Shown here: in pieces, positions 1-8,837 of the stretch
Layout: each line of letters starts with the position of its first letter
How positions within the stretch are numbered: the stretch's first letter is position 1
DNA from: Comamonadaceae bacterium
Lineage (GTDB): Bacteria; Pseudomonadota; Gammaproteobacteria; Burkholderiales; Burkholderiaceae_C
DNA length: 34,902 nucleotides
Direction of reading: 5' to 3'
Assembly: GCA_947450255.1 (NCBI GenBank)
Contig: CANFVA010000012.1
Coordinates: 1-34,902 of the forward strand
The notes under the pieces: generated by a model
Databases searched by the model: none
Seen by the model: only the letters and a program-made list of their open reading frames with translations
What the model was told of the DNA's origin: nothing
Position numbers and translations under genes: made by a program

Positions 1-738
1 ATGGCGCCGGTGACGATTGCCGGTGCGCTGGCGCAGCAAAACGCCGAGGCCTTAGCGGGCATCACGCTCACCCAATTGGTACGCCCCGGCGCGCCGGTGG
101 TCTATGGCGGCTTTACCTCGAATGTCGATATGAAAAGCGGCGCACCGGCTTTCGGCACGCCCGAGTACATGAAGGCGGTTTTGGTCGGCGGGCAACTGTG
201 CCGCAAATACGGCATCCCCTACCGCACCAGCAATGTCAACGCGGCCAACACCGTGGACGCGCAGGCGGCTTATGAATCGGTGTTCTCTTTGTGGGCGCTG
301 ACACAAGCTGGCGGCAACTTCATCATGCACAGCGCCGGTTGGATGGAAGGCGGCCTGACCGCTTCGTTTGAAAAATTTATCCTCGACTGCGACTTGCTGC
401 AAATGGTGGCCGAGTTCCTGACGCCGCTGGACGTCAGCCCGGCTGGACTGGCACTGGACGCCGTGCGCGATGTAGGCCCCGGCGGCCACTACTTTGGCAC
501 CGCGCACACGCTGGAACGTTTTGAAACCGCGTTTTATTCGCCCATCATTTCCGACTGGCGCAACTTCGAATCCTGGGACGAAGGCGGCAGGCCTACGGCT
601 TACCAAAAGGCCAACACGATTTGGCAAAAAGAACTCGAAGCCTACGAGCGCCCGCCTATGGACGCGGCGATCGAAGAAGAACTCGATGCCTTTGTCAACC
701 TGCGTAAATCGCAGGGCGGCGCACCCACCGACTTTTAA
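1..738 (+). CDS. Trimethylamine methyltransferase (MttB) family protein, C-terminal part (5' end outside window)
   Basis: ORF open from the window edge; protein has MttB-superfamily-like segments (GAPVVYGGFTSNVDMKSGAPAFGTPEY, NAANTVDAQAAYES, HSAGWMEGGLTASFEKFILD, GGHYFGTAHTLERFETAFYSP). Followed directly by DMGDH/sarcosine oxidase genes. Confidence 0.9.
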   Translation: MAPVTIAGALAQQNAEALAGITLTQLVRPGAPVVYGGFTSNVDMKSGAPAFGTPEYMKAVLVGGQLCRKYGIPYRTSNVNAANTVDAQAAYESVFSLWALTQAGGNFIMHSAGWMEGGLTASFEKFILDCDLLQMVAEFLTPLDVSPAGLALDAVRDVGPGGHYFGTAHTLERFETAFYSPIISDWRNFESWDEGGRPTAYQKANTIWQKELEAYERPPMDAAIEEELDAFVNLRKSQGGAPTDF

Positions 739-772
739 TTTTTGTTTTGCTCTGCAAAAAGGATTTACAGCT

Positions 773-3202
773 ATGAAAACAACAGCACGGGTAGTCATCA
801 TCGGCGGCGGTGTCGTCGGTTGTTCAGTGCTTTACCACCTGACCAAAAAAGGCTGGAGCGATGTGATGTTGCTCGAGCGTGACCAACTTACCTCCGGCTC
901 CACCTGGCACGCGGCAGGCGGCTTTCACACCTTGAATGGCGACCCCAATGTGGCCATGCTGCAAAGCTACACGGTGAGTTTGTATGAGGAGTTAGAGCGC
1001 ATCTCCGGCCAAAGTTGCGGCCTGCACAAGTCGCCCGGCATCATGCTGGCCGATACGCCTGAGCGTATGGAGTTTTTGAAGATGACGGTGGCGCGTGGCC
1101 GTTATTTGGGCATGGAGACAGAAATCATCTCTATCAAAGAAGCGCTCAACTACTTCCCCTTTATCGAAGAAAAATATTTTTTGGGTGCCCTACTAGACCC
1201 CAATGAAGGCCACTTAGACCCCAGCGGCACGACCTACGCCTACGCCAAAGCGGCGCGCATTGGCGGGGCCACCATTGAAGTGCAAACCAAGGTGGAAAGC
1301 CTGGAGCAAAAGCCCGACGGCACCTGGCGTGTCATCACCAACAAAGGTGTGGTCGAGTGCGAGCATGTGGTCAATGCCGGCGGTCTGTGGGCGCGCGAAG
1401 TAGGCCGCATGGTGGGCATCGAACTGCCGGTGCTGGCTATGGAGCACATGTATTTGGTCACCGACGATATTCCTGAAGTGGAAGCCTTTAACAAAAGCGC
1501 GGGCAAAGAAATCGGCCACGTCATCGACTTCGGCGCCGAAAGCTATTTGCGCCAAGAAGGCAAAGGCATGGTGCTGGGCGTCTACGAGCAAGCCGGTAAA
1601 CCTTGGTCCACCAAGACCACGCCCTGGAGCTTTGGCCAAGAGCTGCTGCAACCGGACCTGGACCGCATCGCGCCCTCTCTAGAAATCGCCTTCAAGCATT
1701 TCCCCACGCTGGAGCACGCAGGCATCAAGCGCGTGATCAACGGGCCCTTCACCTTTGCACCTGATGGCAACCCGCTGGTCGGCCCGGTGCAAGGGCGTAC
1801 CAATTTTTGGAGCGCTTGCGGCGTGATGGCCGGCTTTAGCCAAGGTGGCGGCGTGGGCTTGGCCCTATCCAACTGGATGGTCGATGGCGACCCTGGCTTT
1901 GATATTTGGGGCATGGACGTGGCACGCTACGGCGACTGGGCCACGCGCACCTATACCAATGCCAAAGTGCGCGAAAACTACTCGCGCCGCTTTCGCATCC
2001 GCTTCCCCAACGAAGAGCTGCCCGCAGGCCGTCCGCTGCAAACCACGCCTTTGTATGACACATTTATCGCCCAAGGCGCGGTGATGGGCGACTCTTGGGG
2101 CATGGAAACGCCGCTGTGGTTTGCGCCCCCCGGCACTGAGGCCAAAGACATCGTGTCCTTCCACCGCTCTAATGACTTTGAACCCATCAAAGCCGAGTGC
2201 AAAGCAGTACGCGAAGCCGTGGGCGTCACCGAGGTGGCCAACTTCGCCAAGTACGAAATCACCGGCCCGGGCGCCGAGGCCTGGCTGCAAGGCCTGATGA
2301 CCAACACCTTGCCTAAAACCGGCCGCTTGCAGCTATGCCCCATGCTCAACCACCAGGGCAAGATCATTGGCGACTTCACCATCGCCAAAGCAGCGGAAGG
2401 CCGTTTCATGATGTGGGGCTCCAGCCAAGCGCAGGTCTATCACATGCGCTGGTTTGAGCAGACGCTACCCAAAGACGGTTCGGTACATATCGCGCCCTAC
2501 GGCATGAAGCTCATCGGCTTGTCGATTGCAGGCCCCAAGTCGCGCGAAGTGCTGCAGCGCTTGACCGATGAGGACGTGTCCAACGAGGCCTTCAAGTTCA
2601 TGGACTACCGCGAAATGGAAGTCGCCACCGTGCAGGCCAAGATCAACCGTGTCACCTACACCGGCGACCTGGGCTACGAGATTTGGGTTGCGCCCGAATA
2701 CCAGCGCCGTTTGTACGAGAGCATCATGGCAGCAGGCGCGGATTTGGGCATCAAAAACTTCGGCATGCGCGCCCTGCTGTGCCTGCGGCTGGAGAAAAAT
2801 TTTGGCACCTGGTTCCGCGAGTTCCGCCCCATCTACGGCCCCTTCGAAGCCGGCCTGGACCGTTTTGTCAAACTGGACAAGCATGACTACATCGGCAAAG
2901 CCGCCGCCATCCAAGAGAAGCAGAACGGCCCCAAAAAGACCCGTATCTTCATGGTGGTCGATGCGTTGGACTGCGACGTGATGGGCGACGAGCCGATCTG
3001 GGTCGACGGCAGAGTGGTCGGCTGGGTCACCTCGGGCGGCTTTGGCCACTATGTGAACCAATCGCTGGCGCAAGGCTACATTCCCACTGAATGCTTTAAG
3101 CCAGGTATGCAACTCGAAATTGAAATTTTGGGCGAACGCCGGGCGGCACACTTGCAGATGGACCCGCCCTTCGACCCCGAAGCCAAACGCATGCGCATGT
3201 AA
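773..3202 (+). CDS. FAD-dependent oxidoreductase with GcvT domain (dimethylglycine dehydrogenase-like)
   Basis: Start at ATG 773 after AAAAAGGA; N-terminal VVIIGGGVVGCSVLYHLTKKG FAD-binding motif, HAAGGFH, C-terminal GcvT/aminomethyltransferase-like region (YTGDLGYEIWV, MRALLCLRLEKNFGTWFREF). 809 aa. Confidence 0.9.
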   Translation: MKTTARVVIIGGGVVGCSVLYHLTKKGWSDVMLLERDQLTSGSTWHAAGGFHTLNGDPNVAMLQSYTVSLYEELERISGQSCGLHKSPGIMLADTPERMEFLKMTVARGRYLGMETEIISIKEALNYFPFIEEKYFLGALLDPNEGHLDPSGTTYAYAKAARIGGATIEVQTKVESLEQKPDGTWRVITNKGVVECEHVVNAGGLWAREVGRMVGIELPVLAMEHMYLVTDDIPEVEAFNKSAGKEIGHVIDFGAESYLRQEGKGMVLGVYEQAGKPWSTKTTPWSFGQELLQPDLDRIAPSLEIAFKHFPTLEHAGIKRVINGPFTFAPDGNPLVGPVQGRTNFWSACGVMAGFSQGGGVGLALSNWMVDGDPGFDIWGMDVARYGDWATRTYTNAKVRENYSRRFRIRFPNEELPAGRPLQTTPLYDTFIAQGAVMGDSWGMETPLWFAPPGTEAKDIVSFHRSNDFEPIKAECKAVREAVGVTEVANFAKYEITGPGAEAWLQGLMTNTLPKTGRLQLCPMLNHQGKIIGDFTIAKAAEGRFMMWGSSQAQVYHMRWFEQTLPKDGSVHIAPYGMKLIGLSIAGPKSREVLQRLTDEDVSNEAFKFMDYREMEVATVQAKINRVTYTGDLGYEIWVAPEYQRRLYESIMAAGADLGIKNFGMRALLCLRLEKNFGTWFREFRPIYGPFEAGLDRFVKLDKHDYIGKAAAIQEKQNGPKKTRIFMVVDALDCDVMGDEPIWVDGRVVGWVTSGGFGHYVNQSLAQGYIPTECFKPGMQLEIEILGERRAAHLQMDPPFDPEAKRMRM

Positions 3203-3214
3203 GGAGACGCCCCG

Positions 3215-4471
3215 ATGACGCACTACTCGGCCTGGGCGCTGCTGCGCAATGCGCTTGGCGGCCACCAACATTGGGACCGCGCCTGGCGCGACCCCGAGCC
3301 GCGCAAAAGCTATGACGTCATCATCATCGGCGGTGGCGGCCACGGTCTGGCTACGGCCTATTACCTGGCTAAAAACCACGGCATCAAAAACATCGCGGTG
3401 CTGGAAAAAGGCTATATCGGGTCTGGCAATGCGGGGCGCAACACCACCATCGTGCGTTCCAACTACATGATGCAGGACAACACCGCGTTTTACGAACACT
3501 CCATGTCTTTGTGGCGAGGCATGTCGCAAGAACTGAACTACAACGTCATGTTCTCGCCGCGTGGTTATTTGTACGTCACCATGTCACCCAGCGGGCATGA
3601 CGCGCAAATCCGCCGCGCCAACATCATGCGCCTCAACGGCATCCGCGCTGACATCCTCAGCCGCGAAGACGTGATGAAAGAAGCGCCGTACCTCGATTTT
3701 TCGGACGAAGCGCGCTTTCCGATTTACGGCGCCATGTTGCAACCGGACGCCGGGACCGCACGCCACGACGCCGTGGTCTGGGGCTACGCCCGCGCGGCCA
3801 ATGCGCTGGGCGTGGACATCATCCAAAACTGCGAAGTGCGCGACTTTGAATGGTCGGGCGAACGCATTACCGGCGTACACACCTCGCGCGGCACCATTAG
3901 CGCAGGCAAAGTCGGTATGGCGGTGGCGGGCAACACATCGCCCCTGGCGCAAAAGGCCGGGCTGCAATTGCCTATCGACAGCCATGTGCTGCAAGCCTAT
4001 GTCACCGAGTCCATCAAGCCTATCGTCCACCATGTGGTGGTCTGGTCGGCCTCGTATTTTTATTTCTCGCAGTCGGATAAAGGCGGCCTGGTGTTTGGCG
4101 GCCATATCGACCGCTACAACTCCTATGCCCAGCGCGGCAATTTGGCCAATGTCAGCGAAGTGACCCAAGCGCTAGTCAGCGCCATGCCGAGTGCTGCGCG
4201 TCTGCGCGTACTGCGCCACTGGGGCGGCATCATGGACATGACGCCCGACGGTAGCCCCATCATCACCAAAACCCAGGTCGATGGGCTTTATCTGAACGCG
4301 GGTTGGTGCTACGGCGGATTTAAGGCCACGCCGGCCTCGGGCTGGTGTTTTGCGCACACGATTGCCAACGACGCGCCGCATGCCTACAACGCCGGTTTTA
4401 CGCTGGATCGCTTTGCCCAGGGCCGCTACATCGACGAAGCGGGCACTGGCCCCTATAACCATTTGCAATAG
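3215..4471 (+). CDS. soxB: Sarcosine oxidase subunit beta
   Basis: DVIIIGGGGHGLATAYYLAKNHGIKNIAVLEKGYIGSGNAGRNTTIVRSNY is typical of heterotetrameric sarcosine oxidase beta; B-D-A-G gene order. Confidence 0.95.
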   Translation: MTHYSAWALLRNALGGHQHWDRAWRDPEPRKSYDVIIIGGGGHGLATAYYLAKNHGIKNIAVLEKGYIGSGNAGRNTTIVRSNYMMQDNTAFYEHSMSLWRGMSQELNYNVMFSPRGYLYVTMSPSGHDAQIRRANIMRLNGIRADILSREDVMKEAPYLDFSDEARFPIYGAMLQPDAGTARHDAVVWGYARAANALGVDIIQNCEVRDFEWSGERITGVHTSRGTISAGKVGMAVAGNTSPLAQKAGLQLPIDSHVLQAYVTESIKPIVHHVVVWSASYFYFSQSDKGGLVFGGHIDRYNSYAQRGNLANVSEVTQALVSAMPSAARLRVLRHWGGIMDMTPDGSPIITKTQVDGLYLNAGWCYGGFKATPASGWCFAHTIANDAPHAYNAGFTLDRFAQGRYIDEAGTGPYNHLQ

Positions 4472-4487
4472 AAAGGGCAGACCCACC

Positions 4488-4757
4488 ATGCTACGCATCG
4501 CCTGCCCCTACTGCGGCACCCGCGACCACGAAGAGTTCAGCTACTTCGGGGACGCCACCCAAGCCTACCCGGACCTGGGCGTGGAGCACCACGACGCCTG
4601 GGTAAACACCGTCTATACCCGCCCCAACCCGCGCGGCATCCATAGCGAGTTTTGGCAACACACCTTGGGCTGCCGCCGCTGGCTGGTGGTCAAGCGCCAT
4701 ACGGTGACGCACAATATCGAATCGGTGGTGCCCGCCGCACAAAGGACGCTGCCATGA
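4488..4757 (+). CDS. soxD: Sarcosine oxidase subunit delta
   Basis: MLRIACPYCGTRDHEEFSYFGDA, short Cys-pair protein; lies between soxB and soxA and its stop overlaps the soxA start (ATGA at 4754). Confidence 0.93.
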   Translation: MLRIACPYCGTRDHEEFSYFGDATQAYPDLGVEHHDAWVNTVYTRPNPRGIHSEFWQHTLGCRRWLVVKRHTVTHNIESVVPAAQRTLP

Positions 4758-7700
4758 ACGCGCCTACAAAAGCCCAAGGCGGCAAGCAGCGCATCGCTAG
4801 CGGTGGCCGCATAGACCGCAGCAAACCCATCACCTTCACCCTCGACGGTTCGCCCTACCAAGGCTTTGCCGGTGACACCCTGGCCTCTACCCTGCTGGCG
4901 CACAACGTGCATTTGGTGGGCCGCTCTTTTAAATACCACCGGCCCCGCGGCATTCTGGGCGCTGGCGTAGAAGAGCCCAATGCCTTGTTCACGCTAGGCG
5001 ACGGCGGCACGCGCGAACCCAATATCGCCGCCACCGTCACTGAATTGGAGCAAGGCCTGCGCGCCCGCACGCAAAACGCCTGGCCCTCGGTCAGCCTGGA
5101 TTTCATGGCCATCAACTCCCTGCTCTCGCCGGTGTTTGTGGCCGGGTTTTATTACAAAACCTTTATGGGCCCAACGCGCAAGGCCTGGATGTTTTACGAG
5201 CACTTCATCCGTAAAGCCGCTGGCCTGGGCGCATCGGTGGCGGACTTTGACATCCACCGCTACGACTACCACAACGATTTTGTCGATGTGCTGGTCATCG
5301 GCTCGGGCGCTGCTGGCCTAGCCGCCGCGCTACAAGCGGCGCGTGCCGGTGCAGAAGTGATGCTGGTGGAACAAGACTTTGCGCTTGGCGGCGCCTTGCT
5401 CAACTGCCCCGCCGCCAGCGCGCAAGCGCAATGGCTGGCGCATATGCTGCAAGACATCCAAGCCACGGGCCGTGTGCGCCTGCACACGCGCAGCACCGCT
5501 TTTGGCATTTACGACGGCAACACCGTAGGCGTGATCGAGCGCAGCGCGCCCGGCGTGGCCGACCCCGCGTTTGGCGTACCGCGCCAGCGCATGCGCACCG
5601 TGCGCGCCAAGGCCATCGTCATGGCCTGCGGCGCCATCGAGCGGCCCCTGGTGTTTGGCGGTAACGACAAACCAGCAGTCATGCTCAGCAGCGCAGTGGG
5701 CGCCTATGTCAACCGCTACGCGGTAGCACCGGGCCGGCGCGCCCTGTTTTGCGTGAACAACGACGCGGCCTATGCGGACGCTATCTCTCTCGCGCAATCG
5801 GGCGCGCAGGTGCAACTGGTCGATCTGCGGCCTACCACGGCGCCCGCTTTGCTGAGTGCAGCCAACAGCGCGGGTATTACCGTCCACCACGGCAGCGCTA
5901 TCACGCAAGTGAGCGGCTTTCAGCGCGCCAACACCGTGCGCATCGAAGGCTTTGACAGCAACACCGGCCGCGTCATGGGCGGCGCTGCGCACCACGAGGT
6001 GGACTTGGTCGCGATGTCTGGCGGCTGGACGCCGACGGTACATCTGAGCTCGCACCGCAACGTCAAGCCGGTGTACCGCAGCGACATTGCCTGCTTTGTG
6101 CCCGGCGCTTTTGACCGCGCGCAGTTTGGCGCAGGCAGCATGGTCGGCGAACAGACTTGGGACGGCGCCATCGCGTCTGGCTGGGCGGCGGGCGCGCAAG
6201 CAGCGGGTGTGCTCAGCCTGCACAGCAGCGGGGATGCGCCCACGCTGCAAGACGGCTTTGGCATGGCTTTTGTGCCCGCCGGGCCGCTGCGCTCCGATAA
6301 ATCGGGTGGCAAGTTGTTTGTGGACTTTCAGCACGATGTGACGGTGGACGATGTAGAGCTGGCGCACCGCGAAGGCTATGTGTCGGTAGAGCACCTCAAG
6401 CGCTACACCACGCTGGGCATGGGCACCGACCAGGGCAAGACCTCTAACCTCAATGGCATGGGCGTCATGGCCGCTGCACGCGGTCTGGATGTGTCCCTGG
6501 CCGGTACCACCACCTTCAGGCCGCCCTACACCCCGGCGGCACTGGGCGCGCTGGCCGGGCGCAATGTGCGCGGCCACTTCCAGCCCGAGCGGCTGACGGC
6601 GATGCACGACTGGCATCTGGCCCACGGCGGCGTCAAGATGGAAGCGGGCTACTGGCTGCGCCCGCTGTGGTACCGCACGCACGGCGCCACGCTGTCCGAG
6701 GCCTACAAAACCGAGATGGAGTTTGTGCGCGAAGGTGTGGGCATCGCCGACACCTCGACGTTGGGCAAGATCGATGTGCAAGGCCCGGACGCTGCCGCGT
6801 TTTTGGACCGGGTGTATGTGAACGGCTATTCCAAACTGGCGATAGGCAAAGCGCGCTACGGCTTTATGTTGCGCGAGGACGGTATCGTCATGGACGACGG
6901 CACCACCACACGCATCAGCGAAACCCAGTTTTTCATGACCACCACCACCGCGCAAGCGGCCAAGGTAATGAGCCACCTGGAGTTTTTGCTGCAAGTGGTG
7001 TGGCCCGAATTGCGCGTCACCGTGGCGTCTGTCACCGACCAATGGGCGGCCATGAGCATTGCCGGGCCGCGCACGCGAGAGGTATTGCAAGCGGCCTTCC
7101 CGCACCTGGACTTTGCCGACGCCGCGCTGCCCTTCATGGGCTTGTTGGATACCCACGGAAAAGGTCCGTTAGAAGGCGTGGCGCTGCGCATATTGCGGCT
7201 CACTTTTTCGGGCGAACTGGCATTTGAGATCTTTGTGCCCACGCACCACGGCCTGGCGGTGTGGGAGCACCTGATGGAAGCGGGCAAGCCTTGGCAACTG
7301 CGTCCTTATGGCCTGGAGGCGCTGGGCTCGCTGCGTATTGAAAAAGGCCATGTGGTCGGCTCGGAAATGGATGGCCGCACCACCTTGGGCGATATGGGCG
7401 CCGGCCGCATGGCCAGCCAGACCAAAGACTTTTGGGGCAAGGCGCTCAGCCACAGCCCGCATTTGCAAAAGCCAGATCGGCCTACCTTGGTCGGCCTGGA
7501 AGCGGTGGACCCGGCGCAGCCGCCGAGCAATGGCTCCATCCTGTTCTTTGCCGATGACGCCATCCAAGGCCACGGGCGCGGGCATGTCACCTCCACCACG
7601 TTTAGCAAAACCGTGGGCAAAGCTATTGCCCTGGGCCTGCTGCAAGGCGGCACCGCGCATGTGGGCCAAGAAGTGGTGGCGGCATCGCCCGCCACCGGTC

Positions 7701-7768
7701 GCCAATACCGGCTGCGCGTGGTCGAACCCTGCTTTATCGATCCGCAAGGAGTGCGTTACCGTGTCTGA
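4754..7768 (+). CDS. soxA: Sarcosine oxidase subunit alpha
   Basis: 1004 aa; N-terminal ITFTLDGSPYQGFAGDTLASTLLAHNVHLVGRSFKYHRPRG (2Fe-2S-like domain), internal DVLVIGSGAAGLAAALQAARAGA, C-terminal GcvT-like region. Confidence 0.95.
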   Translation: MNAPTKAQGGKQRIASGGRIDRSKPITFTLDGSPYQGFAGDTLASTLLAHNVHLVGRSFKYHRPRGILGAGVEEPNALFTLGDGGTREPNIAATVTELEQGLRARTQNAWPSVSLDFMAINSLLSPVFVAGFYYKTFMGPTRKAWMFYEHFIRKAAGLGASVADFDIHRYDYHNDFVDVLVIGSGAAGLAAALQAARAGAEVMLVEQDFALGGALLNCPAASAQAQWLAHMLQDIQATGRVRLHTRSTAFGIYDGNTVGVIERSAPGVADPAFGVPRQRMRTVRAKAIVMACGAIERPLVFGGNDKPAVMLSSAVGAYVNRYAVAPGRRALFCVNNDAAYADAISLAQSGAQVQLVDLRPTTAPALLSAANSAGITVHHGSAITQVSGFQRANTVRIEGFDSNTGRVMGGAAHHEVDLVAMSGGWTPTVHLSSHRNVKPVYRSDIACFVPGAFDRAQFGAGSMVGEQTWDGAIASGWAAGAQAAGVLSLHSSGDAPTLQDGFGMAFVPAGPLRSDKSGGKLFVDFQHDVTVDDVELAHREGYVSVEHLKRYTTLGMGTDQGKTSNLNGMGVMAAARGLDVSLAGTTTFRPPYTPAALGALAGRNVRGHFQPERLTAMHDWHLAHGGVKMEAGYWLRPLWYRTHGATLSEAYKTEMEFVREGVGIADTSTLGKIDVQGPDAAAFLDRVYVNGYSKLAIGKARYGFMLREDGIVMDDGTTTRISETQFFMTTTTAQAAKVMSHLEFLLQVVWPELRVTVASVTDQWAAMSIAGPRTREVLQAAFPHLDFADAALPFMGLLDTHGKGPLEGVALRILRLTFSGELAFEIFVPTHHGLAVWEHLMEAGKPWQLRPYGLEALGSLRIEKGHVVGSEMDGRTTLGDMGAGRMASQTKDFWGKALSHSPHLQKPDRPTLVGLEAVDPAQPPSNGSILFFADDAIQGHGRGHVTSTTFSKTVGKAIALGLLQGGTAHVGQEVVAASPATGRQYRLRVVEPCFIDPQGVRYRV

Positions 7769-8366
7769 TGCCATCGCCACCCCCGCAGCCCCCGCCACCC
7801 GCAGCCAGCCCACGCGCAGCGGCTTATTGCAAGTGCATTTGCGCGTGCAAAAGCTTTCCAATCTGACGCAAATCAGCACCTGGTCCAGCGGCATTGGCGC
7901 GCTAAGCAGCGCGCTGCACCGCGCCCTGGACTGCGAAGTACCACTGCACACCGGCCAGCTCGTGCCGTGTGCGCTGGGTACGCTGATGCGCAGCGGCCCG
8001 TTTGAGTTGTTGTTGGTCGGGGACGCCGACCAGGCCCCTAGCGACCGCGTCGCCCTGCTGCGCCAGCATGTTGGCGCCGAGATAGGCTCCGTGCTGGACC
8101 TGAGCCACGCCCGCGTACGCGTCAGCGTGCATGGCGACAAAGCGGTAGAGGCTTTGTCCAAACTCTATGCCCTGGACTTTCGGCCCGCCGCTTTTGCCCC
8201 CAATACCTTTGCCCTGACCGGCCACCACCACATCCCCTGCCTGCTGCACCGCATCGATGCGCAGCACTTTCATGCCTATTACTTCACGACCTATGCACGC
8301 GGGCAAATTGATTTGCTGGCCGATGCAGCGCTGGAGTTTGGGGTGGATGTGACGCAGGCGGGCTAG
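7761..8366 (+). CDS. soxG: Sarcosine oxidase subunit gamma
   Basis: In-frame GTG at 7761 overlapping the soxA stop; position and size (201 aa) fit SoxG; GHHHIPCLLHRIDAQHFHAYYFTTYARG. Confidence 0.8.
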   Translation: MSDAIATPAAPATRSQPTRSGLLQVHLRVQKLSNLTQISTWSSGIGALSSALHRALDCEVPLHTGQLVPCALGTLMRSGPFELLLVGDADQAPSDRVALLRQHVGAEIGSVLDLSHARVRVSVHGDKAVEALSKLYALDFRPAAFAPNTFALTGHHHIPCLLHRIDAQHFHAYYFTTYARGQIDLLADAALEFGVDVTQAG

Positions 8367-8378
8367 GCGCCCGCCGCG

Positions 8379-8774
8379 CTAGCGCATCGCAGAGCGGGCT
8401 GCCTCGACCAAAAATCCGCTGCGGCTCATGCCCTGGGATTTGGCGTAGTCGTCGATACTCGCCAGCATCAATCGCGGCACGGTGATATTTATTTTTTCGG
8501 CTGGCCCCAGGTATTTTTCGACCGGCACATCCACCACCGCCCAGACCCAACCCGCATAGTCTGGGTCGGCTTGCCAATGCGCCAAGCCGCGCGGGGCTGG
8601 AATGTGCGCACCATCTTCAATCAACACCTCGACATGCTGCTCAATCGCCTGGCGGGCGTTTTCCATGGCCTCTTCCATGGTGTCGCCGGCCGAAAAACAT
8701 CCCGGCACGTCGGGCACCGCCACGCCCCATGCAGTGGTATCGGTTCCGGGCTCTAAGGCAATCATGAATTTCAT
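8379..8774 (-). CDS. hicB: HicB-family antitoxin (type II toxin-antitoxin)
   Basis: MKFMIALEPGTDTTAWGVAVPDVPGCFSAGDTMEEAMENARQAIEQH HicB-fold pattern plus C-terminal ribbon-helix-helix-like ITVPRLMLASIDDYAKSQGMSRSGFLVEAAR. Confidence 0.88.
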   Translation of the reverse strand: MKFMIALEPGTDTTAWGVAVPDVPGCFSAGDTMEEAMENARQAIEQHVEVLIEDGAHIPAPRGLAHWQADPDYAGWVWAVVDVPVEKYLGPAEKINITVPRLMLASIDDYAKSQGMSRSGFLVEAARSAMR

Positions 8775-8786
8775 CGGGCTTTCCTC

Positions 8787-8837
8787 TCAGCGTAGGCCTG
8801 CCTGCTTCCATAGCTTACGCAGCAAACCAACATCCCA
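8787..8837 (-). pseudogene. Remnant of hicA toxin 3' end (about 16 codons)
   Basis: Minus-strand reading directly upstream of hicB: W-DVGLLRKLWKQAGLR-stop; the xxKQAGL tail resembles HicA C-termini; the rest of the toxin is absent because the neighbouring res gene ends at 8838. Confidence 0.55.

Noticed and set aside
2465-3529. 354-aa minus-strand ORF
   Set aside because: Shadow ORF spanning two well-supported + strand genes.
5330-7156. 608-aa minus-strand ORF antisense to soxA
   Set aside because: Low-complexity Arg/His/Ala-rich translation typical of the antisense frame of GC-rich coding DNA; soxA on the + strand is well supported.
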